Shown here: positions 24,408 through 37,606 of the stretch, one piece after another
How positions within the stretch are numbered: the first letter of the stretch is position 1
Layout of the letters: every line of letters begins with the position of its first letter
Source: Tamarix chinensis
Lineage: Eukaryota > Streptophyta > Magnoliopsida > Caryophyllales > Tamaricaceae
NCBI GenBank assembly: GCA_030549775.1
Contig: CM060172.1
Coordinates: forward strand, 59,484,023 to 59,548,022
DNA: 64,000 bases
Direction of reading: 5' to 3'
Translations under genes and position numbers: made by a program
Notes under the pieces: model-generated
The model's database searches: none
Seen by the model: only the letters and a program-made list of their open reading frames with translations
Told to the model about the DNA's origin: nothing

Positions 24408-25256
24408 TATAATACCCCATTTCTTCAAAATCACGATTCATTCAAAATATTTTTGATATAAAAATAAGTTGATAATAGCTTAAATATATTATTACATTCT
24501 TTAAAATATTAGAAACCCATGTTACGTTTTTTAAACATTTTATTCTTATTTTCTTGTCTTTTCTAATAGTTTCAACTTCCATGAGACTTATGATTTACTT
24601 TTATCCATGGAAACCATCCCAAAAATTAATCCATATTGTAATTCCATATATTTTTTCGAGTCCTCTAGTCATTTTCAAAGTGACAAACAAAGATGATGAT
24701 GAAAAAAATGCTACTCACATTTTGATTAACATCTATTCCCATTCTAAGTCTCGAATCAAATCTTTTATCTATATAAAATTTATAAAACTTTGGGAATCAC
24801 TATTTTTTTATGTTATATATATATATAAATGAATTAAAATGGTATATATACTTTTATTATTTTCATATAAATTCATCATACACTGGTATAATTAGCTACC
24901 GAAACCTAACTTTATGTACTTGAATCTTATCTATTATTTTGAGAATAAATCCTATCCATCAGATCTCGCTAATGTTTGATCATGTACATCTAAATTAGGA
25001 TAAATATAGTGCATATCTCCCTCACTCATCCATGTTTCGCATGCATAAGCTAAATAATGATGATTATTCCCTTAATCATTACCTTCCATTAATTCATGAA
25101 CATATCACATCTTCCTTGTTCTTTCCCTCCTTCGCCCATGTATACCACCACTCTTCATTCCTTATTATGTGCACCACTTTATCCAAAAATCCCCCCCATA
25201 ATGATAATGTAGCCATTTTTCAAAATATTTTGCAAATTGCAATCATTACACCCATC

Positions 25257-26684
25257 TAGGGATGGAAAAAATCTCCACGGGTTTGGAGCATTGTCGGGGA
25301 TTTTTTGTTCAGGGGAAATTTTCAAGGATGGGTTTGGGTTCGGGGAATTTTTAGAATTTTTTTTGGGATGGGTGTCTAATCCAATTATATTAATTGAATA
25401 TCAATTCTCTAGTGGAATACAATCCCATATCTAAGACAATGATCGTTGTGGAGGTGTTACTAAATCAAATCACTCAGTTACAAACAAAGCTCACCAGGGA
25501 AGCCATACGACATATCAGTCGTCCATACTAAACCTCAGCACTCAAGTCCTTAAGTATGTGTACCCTCTATAGGGTGTATGGAGTACCTATAGAGAAGAAG
25601 TAGGCCCTTTGACTAGAAGGTCCAACTATACACTCGGGGGCCTATTTTGAGGTGCGAAATCCCTTTCCAAACTCAACTCTTTTTCTTTAAGTGATTAGTG
25701 TCTTATGAAATTCATTGTTATTATCTCAAGAATACTAAGGTCCATAATAGTATAATTTAGCCATCAATCAATCAAATCAAAGGACCATGATGGTCTCCAA
25801 AATAATCAATCAACCAATCTCAAATCTAAAGTACCATAAGGGTCACAACATTTCCAAGCCAACACGACCTAGGGTTAGGCATTATGCCATAGCCTGAATA
25901 ATTATCCAATTCTAAACTATTCAATCTATTCATCCACTTTAATTCCAAAATTATTCTGAGGCCAACACTTAATTCGATTAGTCCTCTTATTCACTTCGAG
26001 TCACATTTTTTCCCTAATGAACAAAATGTCCTCCAACTTTTAACTACCGCCCTTTTTATTCACTTTAGTACTAGATTGGCTTCTATAGGATATTTTTTTA
26101 TAACAAGGCTAAAATAGAATAGCTATCAATAATTCATCATACAATACATTTCCTCATTATGACAAATATCATATTACCCCTAAACATGGACATAATATAG
26201 TATACATATACAACCCTAGAATGCAATTTTAGCATATCATAATATTCATGCTAATTCCATGAGATAATTTCATATACAAATCATGATACATCAAAATTTA
26301 CGTTTCTACCCCTAGAGCATACGACACATAATAACCACCATTTAGTCATATTTATACTCTAAAGTCAACATGCTATACATCTAAATTTATTTTTTATAAA
26401 TACTCCCTAATATATATATATATACATATGCATACATAAATAAATACATTACAACATTATAATTTTTATAAAAAAAATAATAAAATAAGAATGAAAATAA
26501 AAAAATTATTAAAGATTTTTTGGGTATGAGGATAGGTATGGGGATATATTTCCCGCGGGAATCAAGCGGGGAATCCCCATTAGTGAAAGTCGGGGAATTG
26601 GGCGGGTTTGGGGATAGGGATTTATTTTGGGTTCGGAGAGGGGGATAGCATCCCCATCCCCACGGGACCCCGTTGCCATACCTA
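25257..26684. mobile_element. Non-autonomous hAT-type element, 1428 bp, imperfect 8-bp target duplication
   Basis: The left end reads TAGGGATGGAAAAAATC. The right end reads CCCCGTTGCCATACCTA, whose inverse TAGGTATGGCAACGGGG matches the left terminus. Flanks are CACCCATC at 25249-25256 and CACCGATC at 26685-26692, an 8-bp duplication with one change and the length typical of hAT. G-rich subterminal DNA (gggcgggtttggggataggg and similar) lies at both ends. There is no transposase. The middle, about 25440-26450, holds a fragment of the gypsy LTR. Confidence 0.75.
25440..26450 (-). mobile_element. Gypsy-family LTR fragment inside the hAT element
   Basis: The stretch ctttaagtgattagtgtctt near 25686 is the reverse complement of the segment just before the minisatellite in copy A (1090-1115, aagatactaatcacttaaag) and resembles 16733 and 28571. 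Boundaries are uncertain and no termini were found. Confidence 0.4.
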
Positions 26685-26889
26685 CACCGATCTTATTCAT
26701 GCTAAATGTGGTTTAATTCACTATTCATTTTTTGCATCCTATATCCTTTCTTCTCCACACACAATTAAACACCTTATCATTCTCTTTCTTCTTCCTTATG
26801 CTATCCTCATGTCATTTTTGCGCCATGTTTGAAGCTTGAAGTTCATCCACACTTGAAGGTTTGGTCAATTATACTTTTCCTCTTTAATC

Positions 26890-26892
<3 letters not shown>

Positions 26893-26973
<81 letters not shown>
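26893..26973. repeat. (CT)n microsatellite, about 81 bp
   Basis: An essentially uninterrupted CT run lies in the pyrimidine-rich part of LTR copy G. Confidence 0.95.
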
Positions 26974-26977
<4 letters not shown>

Positions 26978-28339
26978 TGATTTTTAAAGAACTAATTTCT
27001 TATGTTGTTTTTTTTTTAGATTTTGAAGGATGTGTTGTAAATAGAGTTTAAGTGTTGATAATGTTTCTTTTTTCTTGTTTTAGTGGCCTAATATTCATTT
27101 AAGATCTTCTTACTCAATTTAAAGCATGATTTATATGGTGATTTTTATGCTAGCTTTCATATGAAAATTCATGTTCTTATGTGATTATATACATATAAGA
27201 GGCATGATCTTCTAATGTTAAAATAATGGAAATAATTTTTTCTTGATGCCTTAAGTCATTGGTATAAAAATATATTTGAAAAACATTAAAATGGTGATTT
27301 TATAGATCTTCAAATATGATAATATTGACATAATAAATGTATCAATTGGTTGCAAGGTATAGTACACGTGAGGTACCAAATGGAATCTTAGAATGTTTAG
27401 TTGGTCATTAATTTTATAAATCACAAAAAAATACGTATGTAAAATTTATGGAAAAGATGATGCAAAGTATCAAATCTATAAACATTTTGAATCAACATGT
27501 GAGGCTTGGCCAAACAACCCTCTTTGGTGCTAGGCTTGTGTTTTGTCAATTTTAACCATTCCATGATGTTAAATGAAATTTTTAAATGCAATTTGATAGA
27601 TAATATGTCTTCTTTTGGATTAGTATGACATGATTTGTAAAGGATTAAAGTTTGAGAATGTTTCAGGAAAATTTTAGTATTTGTTATGCATAGATGCATT
27701 TTTTTTACCAAATTATGTGGGTTATTGGTGTTTTAATTAATTTTAGGGTTACGATGACAATTCTTGGAGTTTGTAAATAAATTTTGATATATAATTTGCC
27801 AAGATTTGTATATGTTTAGTATGTTTTATAAGTGGAAGAATTTTATGATGGTTTAGGTATAATTAAATTGTTCTTTATAATATCCAAATTGTTCTCCATA
27901 TATTTAAATTATTCTCCACTAATTACTATGTCCATGTTTAAAATGATCTTACTCATGCTTTTATGGTTAAATAAGGAGTTAAGGGTAAAACCACCATTAA
28001 AGGCCTTAAATATGATATTAGAGGTCAATGATTGACCATTGACCACTCACTTTGACCTTTAACCTTTGACTTTGACCATAGATAGTAAATTTTCTAAAAA
28101 TACCCTATGACCTTGTTTTATGATATTTGACTTTAATATATATAATAAATATGTCCATTGACTGTTCTGAGGTCCCTCAGATTTGAATGTGTAGAATATA
28201 AGTACGGGGGATCTATGAACTAATCTAACGGTTCTATGTTGGCTTAAAACACTTGTGTGATAGTTTAGTGCAATTTATACACACTTGTGTGATATGTGAA
28301 ATGTCAACTAGTTTTGGTGTCATCTATAAATATTATATT

Positions 28340-31029
28340 ATGTTTGGTGTCAGCATATGAAAACACACATTATAGAACGCTCCTGACCACTATTATTAAA
28401 CCGATAGAATATAATCTACACCTCCTAGGACACAACGCTCGTGGATACTATTCTGAAACTGGTAAAATAGTTTGAAGAACCTCCCAAGGTAGAATGCTCT
28501 TGACCACTATTATTGTCTGCTAGAATGGACTCCTACACCTTAGTCTAGACTTATGTACTTTTTCCTTTTAAGTGATTAATGTATTAATGATTAGTAAATT
28601 ATGTCATAATCATATTCTCATTCACATTGAGATCAGGGGATCTACTATTCTTAATCTAGTGGAAGGGACTAGATCACCTCCCAGGGTAAGAGGCATCTGA
28701 CCACTATTATCATCCGGTGGAACAGACACATAAAACACCTCGGCTCGACTCATGTAATCTCATTTTAAATGATTAATATCTTATTCATATTTCATTATAA
28801 CACCATGAGGGACTCACATATGCACAATACATAATTGGATCATGTGAAGCACAAACACATAGTTATCAAGGCATTCCTCAAGGAATAGGTCCATAATATC
28901 CCTAACCCTAAGTAACCCTAATTTCACATTATAAGCATAACTTATTCCATATTAATCATTTATCCACAAAATTTATCAAATATTCCTCAATTATTATTAT
29001 TATTATTAAAATAACCTAAAAATAAAGTTTTATCCCATATATTAGGCACGTCAAACATCCTAATTTCCTAAGTTACTATTCATAATACTTAAGGAACCCT
29101 AATTTCACAAGTTATGTATAAATCTTTCCATAAGATTCATATAATTACCAAATTTGATTTAAATTCCTAAAATTATAATATTAAAAACATATCCAAAGAT
29201 CATTTTCTAACTTCAACCTCTTACACATGTGCAATAACAATACATCCACTAGGGTTATTATTTCCAACTTAAGCCATTTTTTCATTTTATTTAGACTTCG
29301 GATATTTATAAATACTACAAAAAGTTCACATGATACTCTTATGATATTTTGACCCATTTAAAAAACTAAACACCAACATTTTAATGTCAAACACATATTG
29401 ACCAAAATTCCCTTAAAGATAGCTAAACACCTTTATTTCGTAAAAAACCTATATATTTGATATCATTATTTTCAAAGTCTACATTTATTACTTATCCAAA
29501 CATATTAAATATACTAATTTTACACTTAAATTAATTTATCAACCCATATTTCAATACCATATATCATAACAACTCACCTAGGGTTTACAATATAAGAATT
29601 AACACGATGATATTGTATAAGCACTTGTTTTCTTATTCTCATGCGCTTTTCGTCATATAATCCACATTATCATATCACAACATAAAAACATGAATTTAAC
29701 AAAACAATTTTAGCACCATGACCATACTCGTAATCATACATAACATTTAGCATGAAAATCTTAACTACAACTTGTATCCTTACTAAAAAAGACACCAATC
29801 TCTCAGCACATATATCCTATCCTGCATTCTCAAGAACATCCATAAAATAATATAAGAAAACAATGATAAATAAATATTATAATTTATGGATATAACCAAA
29901 GAAAGGATATAGTAGCAAAGAGTGAAAGAATGGAGCAAAAAATAATTCGCAATACTTAAAGGTGTCTTAATAAAGCTTCATGTAACAAATGGAGGGGAAC
30001 GATGGAAGGTGCCAAACTAAAGGGGGTATCAAAGGCACTATCGGGCATTGATAGGGACATGGAATGGAAATAATGGGTGTTGTTTAATGGGAGGAATGGA
30101 TGAGAGGGTAAAAAAAGGAGGTAGTTTTGGTGGAAATAGCTGAAAGGGTTGGGGATGACTTAGGTTGTTTTGGTTGGTAAAATGGGGGTAGAAATGGCAT
30201 ATAGCACCAGTGCTCGAGGGGAGGAATGAAAGAAAGATCGAAAGGTGGTGGTTGGTGAAGAAAATGGGGAGGTTTGTTTTGTCTGATGCTGGTGGGGGTG
30301 GCTTCAATGGTTTTGACTGAAACTAGAGGTAGGGGTATGGTGGAAATGGTCAGTGCACAAGGGGGAGGACAATGGTTATGGACATTGAAATGGAGGAAGG
30401 AACGGTGGAGGGATCCATTACCGGTTTGTTGTGGCATTAGAGTGAGAAGGAGGAATGGAATAAAAAGGAAGGGCTTTCGATTGGTGTTATTCTTTAAAAA
30501 AAAGGAGGGAGGAGAGGTTGTTAGGGCATTAAATGACTAAGCTTGTGAGTTGTACGTATATATACATGCACACAAAGAGGGAGAAAGGAAATGAGGCGAT
30601 TTAGATTTTCAACAGAACATGTCACGCCAAAGGTGGGAAGGTCACGACAGCATGGCAGAGGGAGTGTTTCATGTAGGAAGAAGAAATAAAAATAAGTCAA
30701 GCGGGAGGGAAAAGGAAAAGGAAAAGAAAAGGAGAAAGGGAAAAGGTGAAAAGAAAAAAAGGAATAAGGAGAAGGAAATTAAGCTTGGGTTTATAATTAG
30801 AATTAGGATGCAATAATTTAGATTAGGGTATTGGGATAAAACTAATTGTAAACCACCCAAGTTTAGGTTTAGTTTTAAATACTGATAATCCAGAATAAAT
30901 ACTATAATTAGGTTGAGTTTTAGGGTTAAGGAGTATGGGTAAGGTAGAAATATTAATTTCTCAATATTAGAATTATGTTAAGATATTAATTACTTAGGAT
31001 TAATATTAGATAAAATTTGGGGTATTACA
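28340..31029 (-). mobile_element. Decayed LTR of the gypsy family (copy F), minus strand
   Basis: On the minus strand it starts TGTAATACCCCAAATTTTAT at 31029. A pyrimidine-rich block follows (about 30800-30050), then AT-rich sequence, then worn minisatellite units at 28740-28375 (cactattattatccggtgg; gaacgctcctgaccactatt). The 3' end and inverted repeat are not recognisable. Frames in 30038-30816 lie in the low-complexity block and are not genes. Confidence 0.6.
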
Positions 31030-31986
31030 ATGATCATGTGTGTATAACCCAATGTTATTGCATTATTTAAAGCTGTCATGGCTAAAGACAATGAGTTAGG
31101 GGACATGTGTTTCCCTGTTGATATATCCTTTGGATGGGTGTAACATATTTCATGTTTACCCTTAATTTACATTACATGTGTTGTAATCTATGATTTTTTA
31201 TTGTGTTCCATATGATGCCTTATGTGCATAATGTAATTAACAATCATGGGTGCAAGCATGTTATTACATGTTGTTATCATACCATGTAAACCATGTTTGG
31301 CTATTCATAGTACTTAGATATTACTTTATATGTTATTATATTGAAACTACTATTTTATGATCACTACCTATTCAAATAGGTATATGACACTCTATTGTAG
31401 GATAATGATGATAGTTATTAGTTTTGATGTAATGGTGCTAATACCAATGCTTAGCTCATTTTATCTTCACATGAGAATGGTTTGTGTTTTTTCAGTTAAT
31501 TAAACACTTGACTTTATTGTTGAATTTTAGCTACATTAGTTGTATAACCTTTACTACGATGCTCTCTCTCTCTTTTCTCTCTCTCTCTGTCTCTGTCTCT
31601 GTCTCTGTCTCTCTCTCTATATATATGTGTGTGTGTATGTGTGTGTGTGTGTTTGTGTATCTTTTGAAGAGTTTTCTTGCACTCTTATTCATCATTTAGT
31701 GTTATACCCTATAAAATTTAGCCTTTAATGTGTGTTAATTCATGTTTTGATAATGATTTGAGTGTGTTTGATATTATTTTTTTAGTTTATTTTGGTTTTA
31801 ATTTGCAAAAAGACTTGGAAAAAGGAGGGGTGAATATGTAATAAGGTTATTAGGAAGTGGGTTAGCCCCATTACTTGATGTGCTTATATTTTTCCAAAAT
31901 GTTTCAATCATTGAATAATTGGCTGACCAACATAGTTTATTGATCAATTGATGTCATCTCAACCTAATCTTGTTTCTATTTTAATT
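31030..31986. other. Interval with CT/GT microsatellite, no gene
   Basis: A compound (CT)n(GT)n tract runs from about 31562 to 31653. Nothing else is recognisable. The right-hand part may belong to the copia element whose gag begins at 31987. Confidence 0.4.
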
Positions 31987-32322
31987 TTAATTTCTCTCCA
32001 TATTATTTGGGGCCTTAAATTTAATCCTTTTTGGATGGTTCTCCTTCAATTTCTCCGAATGCAACCATGACCTTCTTAGAGCTTGTTTACATGGTCCTAT
32101 GTTTCCTTTCCTCCTTGTCATTTGATAGGCAATATAATTTTTGAATTCATAAAAATCATGAATCACATGTTTGGGCTTTCCACAGTTGTGACACTTGATA
32201 TTATCATCCTTCGATGAGTTCCTTGGCCTCCTTAAAGTGTTGGAAATGTGTCTTCTTTCTCTTCCATTTCCTCCTCCTCTAGATGGAAGAAATCTCTTGA
32301 ATTGAGTAGTGATAAGTGTCAC
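31987..32322 (-). pseudogene. Ty1/copia gag fragment with a damaged CCHC zinc knuckle
   Basis: The minus-strand frame has a basic, Gly/Arg-rich stretch followed by CHNCGKPKHVIHDF, a CX2CX4HX4C zinc knuckle in which the last Cys is Phe. This knuckle binds RNA in retrotransposon gag proteins. The frame stops exactly where the solo LTR begins at 32323, and its upstream part resumes at 37758 beyond that LTR. The two pieces are one gag gene interrupted by insertion. Confidence 0.75.
32318..32322. repeat. Target-site duplication GTCAC, left copy
   Basis: GTCAC lies immediately before TGTAATACCCC and is repeated at 37753-37757 immediately after GGGTGTTACA. Confidence 0.9.
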
Positions 32323-32929
32323 TGTAATACCCCGTATTTTTAAAATCCAGATTTATTAAGTTTAATGATTTTATTAGCGTAATTTGATGTAAACAATTAA
32401 TTATTTTAATTTCGATTCGTTTTATGGATTTATCAACGATTTTGAATTCATAATTGTATGTAATTAATCATTTTCGGGAAGTAATATTTTATCGACGTTT
32501 TAATTAATTGAATGTAATATTTTCGGGAAGTTTAAATTAAAAATAGTTTCGGAACTTATTTAAGAATTTCTTTTTGAAATTAATTTTCTTCCGTTCTACG
32601 CTTTTTAGTTTGTGGAAAACCGATTTCGGAAATTATTAAAATTAGTCTTGACTTATTAGAATTTGACTTAAACATTTTATTATATACTTTTAAATAATTT
32701 TTCGAGGTCTTATAATACATTTCCGTAAATAATATAAATTTTGTGTTCGTTGTTAAATCCTTCCGAAAATGTTTTCAAAAGTCTTTATATAGCCTTTTTA
32801 CTAATTTTAAGCCTTCGGATCCGGTCAAAATAAATTTTTGATTAAATAAATTTTAGATAAAATCTTCTACTAATATTTTGATATTTTTGGTATTTTATCT
32901 AATGTGTATTTGTTAAAAAAAAAAAACCC

Positions 32930-33260
32930 CGCACCCTGCCCCGACCGGCGCCCCCTCCCTTCTTTTTCTTCTCTCTTCCCTTTCCCCGACCCCCTGTCTC
33001 GCAACCCTAACCCTAACCCTAGCCGACCCCCCTCGCGCCTCTCCATCTCCCCAGCTCCTCCTCCCTGCTCCCCCCTCGTCGATTGTCGGCCTCCAACTGT
33101 CGACCAGCACCGTCGACGCAACAACAGCAGTCGAAGCCACGCCCAGCAGCGCACAGGAGCAGCAGCGGCGGCAGAGCGCAGCAGCAACGAGCCGCACCGC
33201 TTGCGCTACCGCCCGGTCACCGGCGAGCTCGGGCGATCACCGGCGAGCAGTCCTTAGCCT
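32930..33260 (+). other. GC-rich pyrimidine block of LTR copy B
   Basis: C-rich sequence contains a short telomere-like run aaccctaaccctaaccctag (about 33003-33022) and overlapping open frames on both strands encoding Pro/Ser/Arg/Ala-rich low-complexity peptides. It is the positional equivalent of 19430-20610. No domain is recognisable, so a protein-coding role is not supported. Confidence 0.55.
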
Positions 33261-33382
33261 CCGACGAAGCTTCCCCGGCCTCCCTTTGCCCCGATTTGTC
33301 AGTTTTTCGTTTGGTATAATTTTCGAAAAAACCCTAACCTTGTTTTGATTAATTGGGTATGAATTAGCTTATAAAAAGCTAA

Positions 33383-34440
33383 ATTGATTGTTTGATAATG
33401 TATATATGTGCTGTAAGATTGATTTGGATAGGTTAATTGTGTGGTTGTGTTGGAATTTTGGGAAAATTGGATTTTTAGCCGGGTTATGCCCGAATTTTTC
33501 GGATTCGTCCGTTTTTGCGATTTCGGACAAATTGATTATACAATATGTTTTAAAATGTATCCAATTTCATTTTGGAACCGTCAATTTGAGAAATTTATAC
33601 AGGTTTTATCGGAATTTGATTCCTAGGTCAAATTTTGGGTGTAATGAAATTGGGTCGTATAATTGAGCTGTCCCGCTCAATTGATTTTATAATATCGTTA
33701 AAAATGTATTTAATTTTATATCGGAAGTGTCGATTTGGGAAAATTGTGTGTAATTGATCGGAATTGGATTTTTAGGTCAAAACTCCCGCGGGTTTAAATT
33801 GGTTTGGGTAATCGGGTTATTTTATTCAATTGACTATATAAATTACATTATAATATGTTTAATTACATTTTTGAACCGTCAATTGATATGTTTTGGCAAG
33901 TATTGATCGGGTTTGCGTTCCGGGCTCAAAAACCCTAATTGTGCTAAATTGTGTATTTCTTTTACCAGTTTTGAGCAATTGATTATTTGATATGTTATAA
34001 AATGTGTTTAATTGCATTTCTAAACATTCAATTTGATTAGATTTATAGAATTTTAACGAATTGTATTTTCGGGCCTAAAACCCTAAATTTCAAGTGAGAT
34101 TATGAAATCGATTACTTGTATTGTTGTTTTTCTAAAATTGAATGTATAGAAATGGTTGAAATGGTATTAATTGCCTTCTAATACCTTAATTTGAATTAAT
34201 TAAATTGAATTACCTAAGTTTGTGTCGTGGGCTTTAAAACCCTAATTTTGAAGATTGATTATCTGGAATTGATTAATCGGAAGATTGTTTTGTTGAAATT
34301 GATTATCTAGATTTATCAAAAATTAGTTTAATTGTGTTTTAAAACTATCAATTTGAGGTAATCGAAGTGATTTGGCTAATTCGTAGTTTAGGCATTAAAA
34401 ACCCTAATATTCGGGGATGATTTTATAAAATTGATTTTTG
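33383..34440 (+). repeat. 149-bp tandem repeat in LTR copy B
   Basis: The attgatt unit start recurs at 33383, 33531, 33680, 33829 (as attgact) and 33978, spacings 148, 149, 149 and 149. Looser units continue near 34108 and 34254. Within units, aatgtrtttaatt, ccgtcaattt, ggtcaaa or gggctcaaa and, in later units, aaaccctaa recur in the same order. Confidence 0.8.
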
Positions 34441-36219
34441 CTATGCGTCTTTTATCTAATCGATTTCTATCTTTGGGTTTTAAATCATTTAAATTATGTT
34501 TTAACTTAATCGGTTTGAATTTGGTGTTATGTAAATGGTTGGGTTACTTATTTAGTTGTAAAACCTAATAAATAAGTTATTTTCGATAAATTAACTTATG
34601 ATCGATTATCCTTTCTCGGGCTTTCCAAATTAAGTTGAAATGTCCCAAGTGATATTTGTATTAATCCGTTTTGATTTAGTTTTAACCTTAAATCTTAATA
34701 AAGCTATGCTTTTAAGTTTTAAGTTTTGGACACGTTTTCTAAGAAAAATCATTTGTGTTGTTTGTATTTATTTAATTTGAATATGTGAATTATTGATTGA
34801 TAGAATAGCTCCTAATTTAGTTTTCGATTTCTATCGGATCTAGGAAAGCTTTCTCGTGGATCTACGAGCTAGGGATCTCTCTCTCTCTTATCTCGCTTAG
34901 CTAGCTTCAGATCCAAGTAAGTCTCTACTTACCTCTACTTATGGGCGTTTAGTAAGGACGAAGCTATGGCCTTACGTTATGTGTGTTGTAATGTGTTGAT
35001 GAATGATGAGCATGTCATGTTGATGTGTATTATGCATGTGCTATGAATAACCTGTTTTGTGTAGCGCAGCGTGGATCATGAGGTATGTGGTGTGTGCCTT
35101 ATGTTATACATGTATGCAATGTTCCATGTTTATTGTTGATGTTGATGATGTGACTTGTTATGGCCCTCTAGGACATGCATGCTAGGGTTTTAGGTAGCAT
35201 GAAATGATAATGAAAGAACAACGGAGAGGTGAACGTTCGGGAAGTTGCATGGGGGGAACTAGACCTTGCATGGACATGATTCTTACGTATGAAAAGTTGA
35301 CTTGGGTTATAAGTGAGAGCTTGGGAGAGTCTTGGGATGATTGGAGACTTAGTATGAAAAATAGTAAATAAATTGGTGCATAAGAGACCTTATTAGGGTT
35401 TATGTGTAAGTGGGTGTTGGAGAGTCTGCATGGAGTGTTTAAATTATGCATGGGGACGAATCTTACGTGAGGAAAGTTGAATTAGGAAGTGAATAAAATA
35501 ATGCCAAAGTTATGGATCCTTCGGAGACTTGGGTGCAAAATTTTACGTGGGTCGGTGTAAGAGTGTCTAATGGTTCCAATTAGAGTTTCGAGAGGAAATG
35601 AGCAATTTGAAGGGTACAAGGGTAAAAATGATCAAGGAAGGATGGAGCATGGGGTGAGAGTGAGAATTCACTATATAAAGGATGAGTATGGGTTTTTCCA
35701 AAGGAGATGAGAGATTTGGGGTGAAAGAGGGAGATTACTTGTTGAGGAAGTAAAGTGCTAGGGTTTTGGGTGGCCAACTAGGGTTTTGTCGGTCACACGT
35801 GAACTTGGGAGATAAAGTAATATATTTGGGGAGTTTCCTAATAAAAATGAGGTGCGAGATAGAGGATAAAGTAACGTTTGGGTAAGTAAGGAAGAGTTGG
35901 ACCACATAGGTCCGACTAGGGTCTCCGAGGAGGAACCCTAGAGGGATGAGGACATACGGAGTCGATATCGTAGGTGTTGGGGTAGCCTGTATTCTTGGAG
36001 ATTGTGCTTTACTATATGCCACTATGCTTAAGTCTACGGGGGATGGATGTAGGATGTGAGAAGAGGTACGGGTCTCAAAATATGGGACGGTCCCTTTGGA
36101 GGGGAAAGTAGTAGGGTATTAACCGCATGCATGTCAAGGGTGTTGTGTGATTCAATAAGACACGGATAAGACACTAATAACGTAAATTGAAAGATTATTG
36201 AGCCGAGCCCAGTCCGATC

Positions 36220-36900
36220 CACCGGTTAGAATAGTGGTCAGAGGCATTCTGCCCTGTGCGTTTCGTGCCGGTCCACTGGCTATAATAGTGGTCAGAGGCG
36301 TTCTGCCCTGTGCGTTTCGTGCCGGTCCACCGGCTATAATAGTGGTCAGATGCCCTGTGCGTTTCGTTCCGGTCCACCGGCTATAATAGTGGTCAGAGGC
36401 GTTCTGCCCTGTGCGTTTCGTTCCGGTCCACCGGCTATAATAGTGGTCAGAGGCATTCTGCATTGTGTGTTTCGTTCCGATCCACCGGCTATAATAGTGG
36501 TCAGAGGCGTTCTGCCCTGTGCGTTTCGTGCTGGTCCACCGGCTATAATAGTGGTCAGAGGCGTTCTGCCCTGTGCGTTTCGTTCCGGTCCACCGGCTAT
36601 AATAGTGGTCAGAGGCGTTCTGCCCTGTGTGTTTACACCCGGTCCACCGGTTATAATAGTGGGGGATCTCGGCTCGATAGACCCAAGTAAATAAGTTAAT
36701 CCATGGGAAAATACTAAGTACTTACAGCGAAGCACCATGTGAGTCGGGGCCAGTCCGGTCCACCGGTCAGAATAGTGGTCAGAGGCGTTCTGCCCTGTGT
36801 GTTTCGTTCCGGTCCACCGGCTATAATAGTGGTCAGAGGCGTTCTGCCCTATGTGTTTACTTCCGGTCCACCGGCTATAATAGTGGGGTTCCCGCACTCA
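36220..36900 (+). repeat. 54-bp minisatellite of LTR copy B, two blocks
   Basis: The tataatag motif recurs at 36281, 36335, 36382, 36436, 36490, 36544, 36598 and 36652: spacings of 54 with one 47. A second block lies at 36755-36890 after the gtgagtcggggccag spacer. Each unit has gttctgccctgtg and CCGGTCCACCGG. The 54-bp period is a multiple of three and the unit has few stops, so long frames appear on both strands (for example 36346-36897). They are repeat artefacts. Confidence 0.9.
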
Positions 36901-37606
36901 CATGGACTATTAAAGAATATGTGTGGAATGAACATATTATTAATGAGAATAAAGAATAAGTCTAATTGGACTATGACCGGCTTTTATTATCTGTATTACT
37001 ACATGCTGCTTACGTGAGTATGCCACGTATTGAGTTTTAATAGTATGGATTATTCCTACCTGAGGCGTATGAGTCACTTCATATTTCGGTTACCACGCTT
37101 ATATGTTTAAATATAATGTTACATATGTTTTATATGTTACTCTAGTTGTAAGGTAAGATTCATGCTATGGGTTGTGAATATGCATGATATTGTATCAACG
37201 TGTTGTACCCGGATCTAATATGCGCTTGATGATATCTCTCCTATAAGATAAGGTAGTGGAACTTACTCAGTATTGGACCTGTACTGATACTACCTTGGTT
37301 GAATGGGTCCTGTGATGATCCACCGATGGTGGGGAGCAGACCTCTTGTGCAGGTTTAAGATCGTATATTGTTTCGGGGTGGAAGACCTGACTTGAGTGAG
37401 TAGGCAATCCGGATATTGCTCCATTGGGATATGTTTCATTTAGCTATATTTTGTACTACGCTTCTTGTTTTGAAACCGTACTCTTAAGTTGTAATCTTAA
37501 CGATATTTTAACTGTTGTGGACTCGTGGTTTTCGTGAATGGTCTATGTTAACCATGGACCTGTGTTTTGATGACTCTTACTTAACGATGGTTTAGTTTAG
37601 CCTTAG

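Larger units (their letters stand above)
24408..28300 (+). mobile_element. Decayed LTR of the gypsy family (copy G), split by a hAT element
   Basis: It starts TATAATACCCCATTTC at 24408. The stretch near 24660 (tcctctagtcattttcaaa) matches copy D near 60636 (tcctagtcattttcaaa), at a similar distance from the LTR start. A pyrimidine-rich block begins at about 25090, is cut by the hAT element at 25257-26684, and resumes to a (CT)n run at 26893-26973. The 3' end was not identified; 28300 is where minus-strand LTR sequence takes over. Confidence 0.45.

Noticed and set aside
36034..36897. Long overlapping reading frames on both strands (up to 183 codons)
   Set aside because: They are produced by the 54-bp minisatellite, whose period is a multiple of three with few stops. 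Frames appear in both directions and copies at other loci break them.
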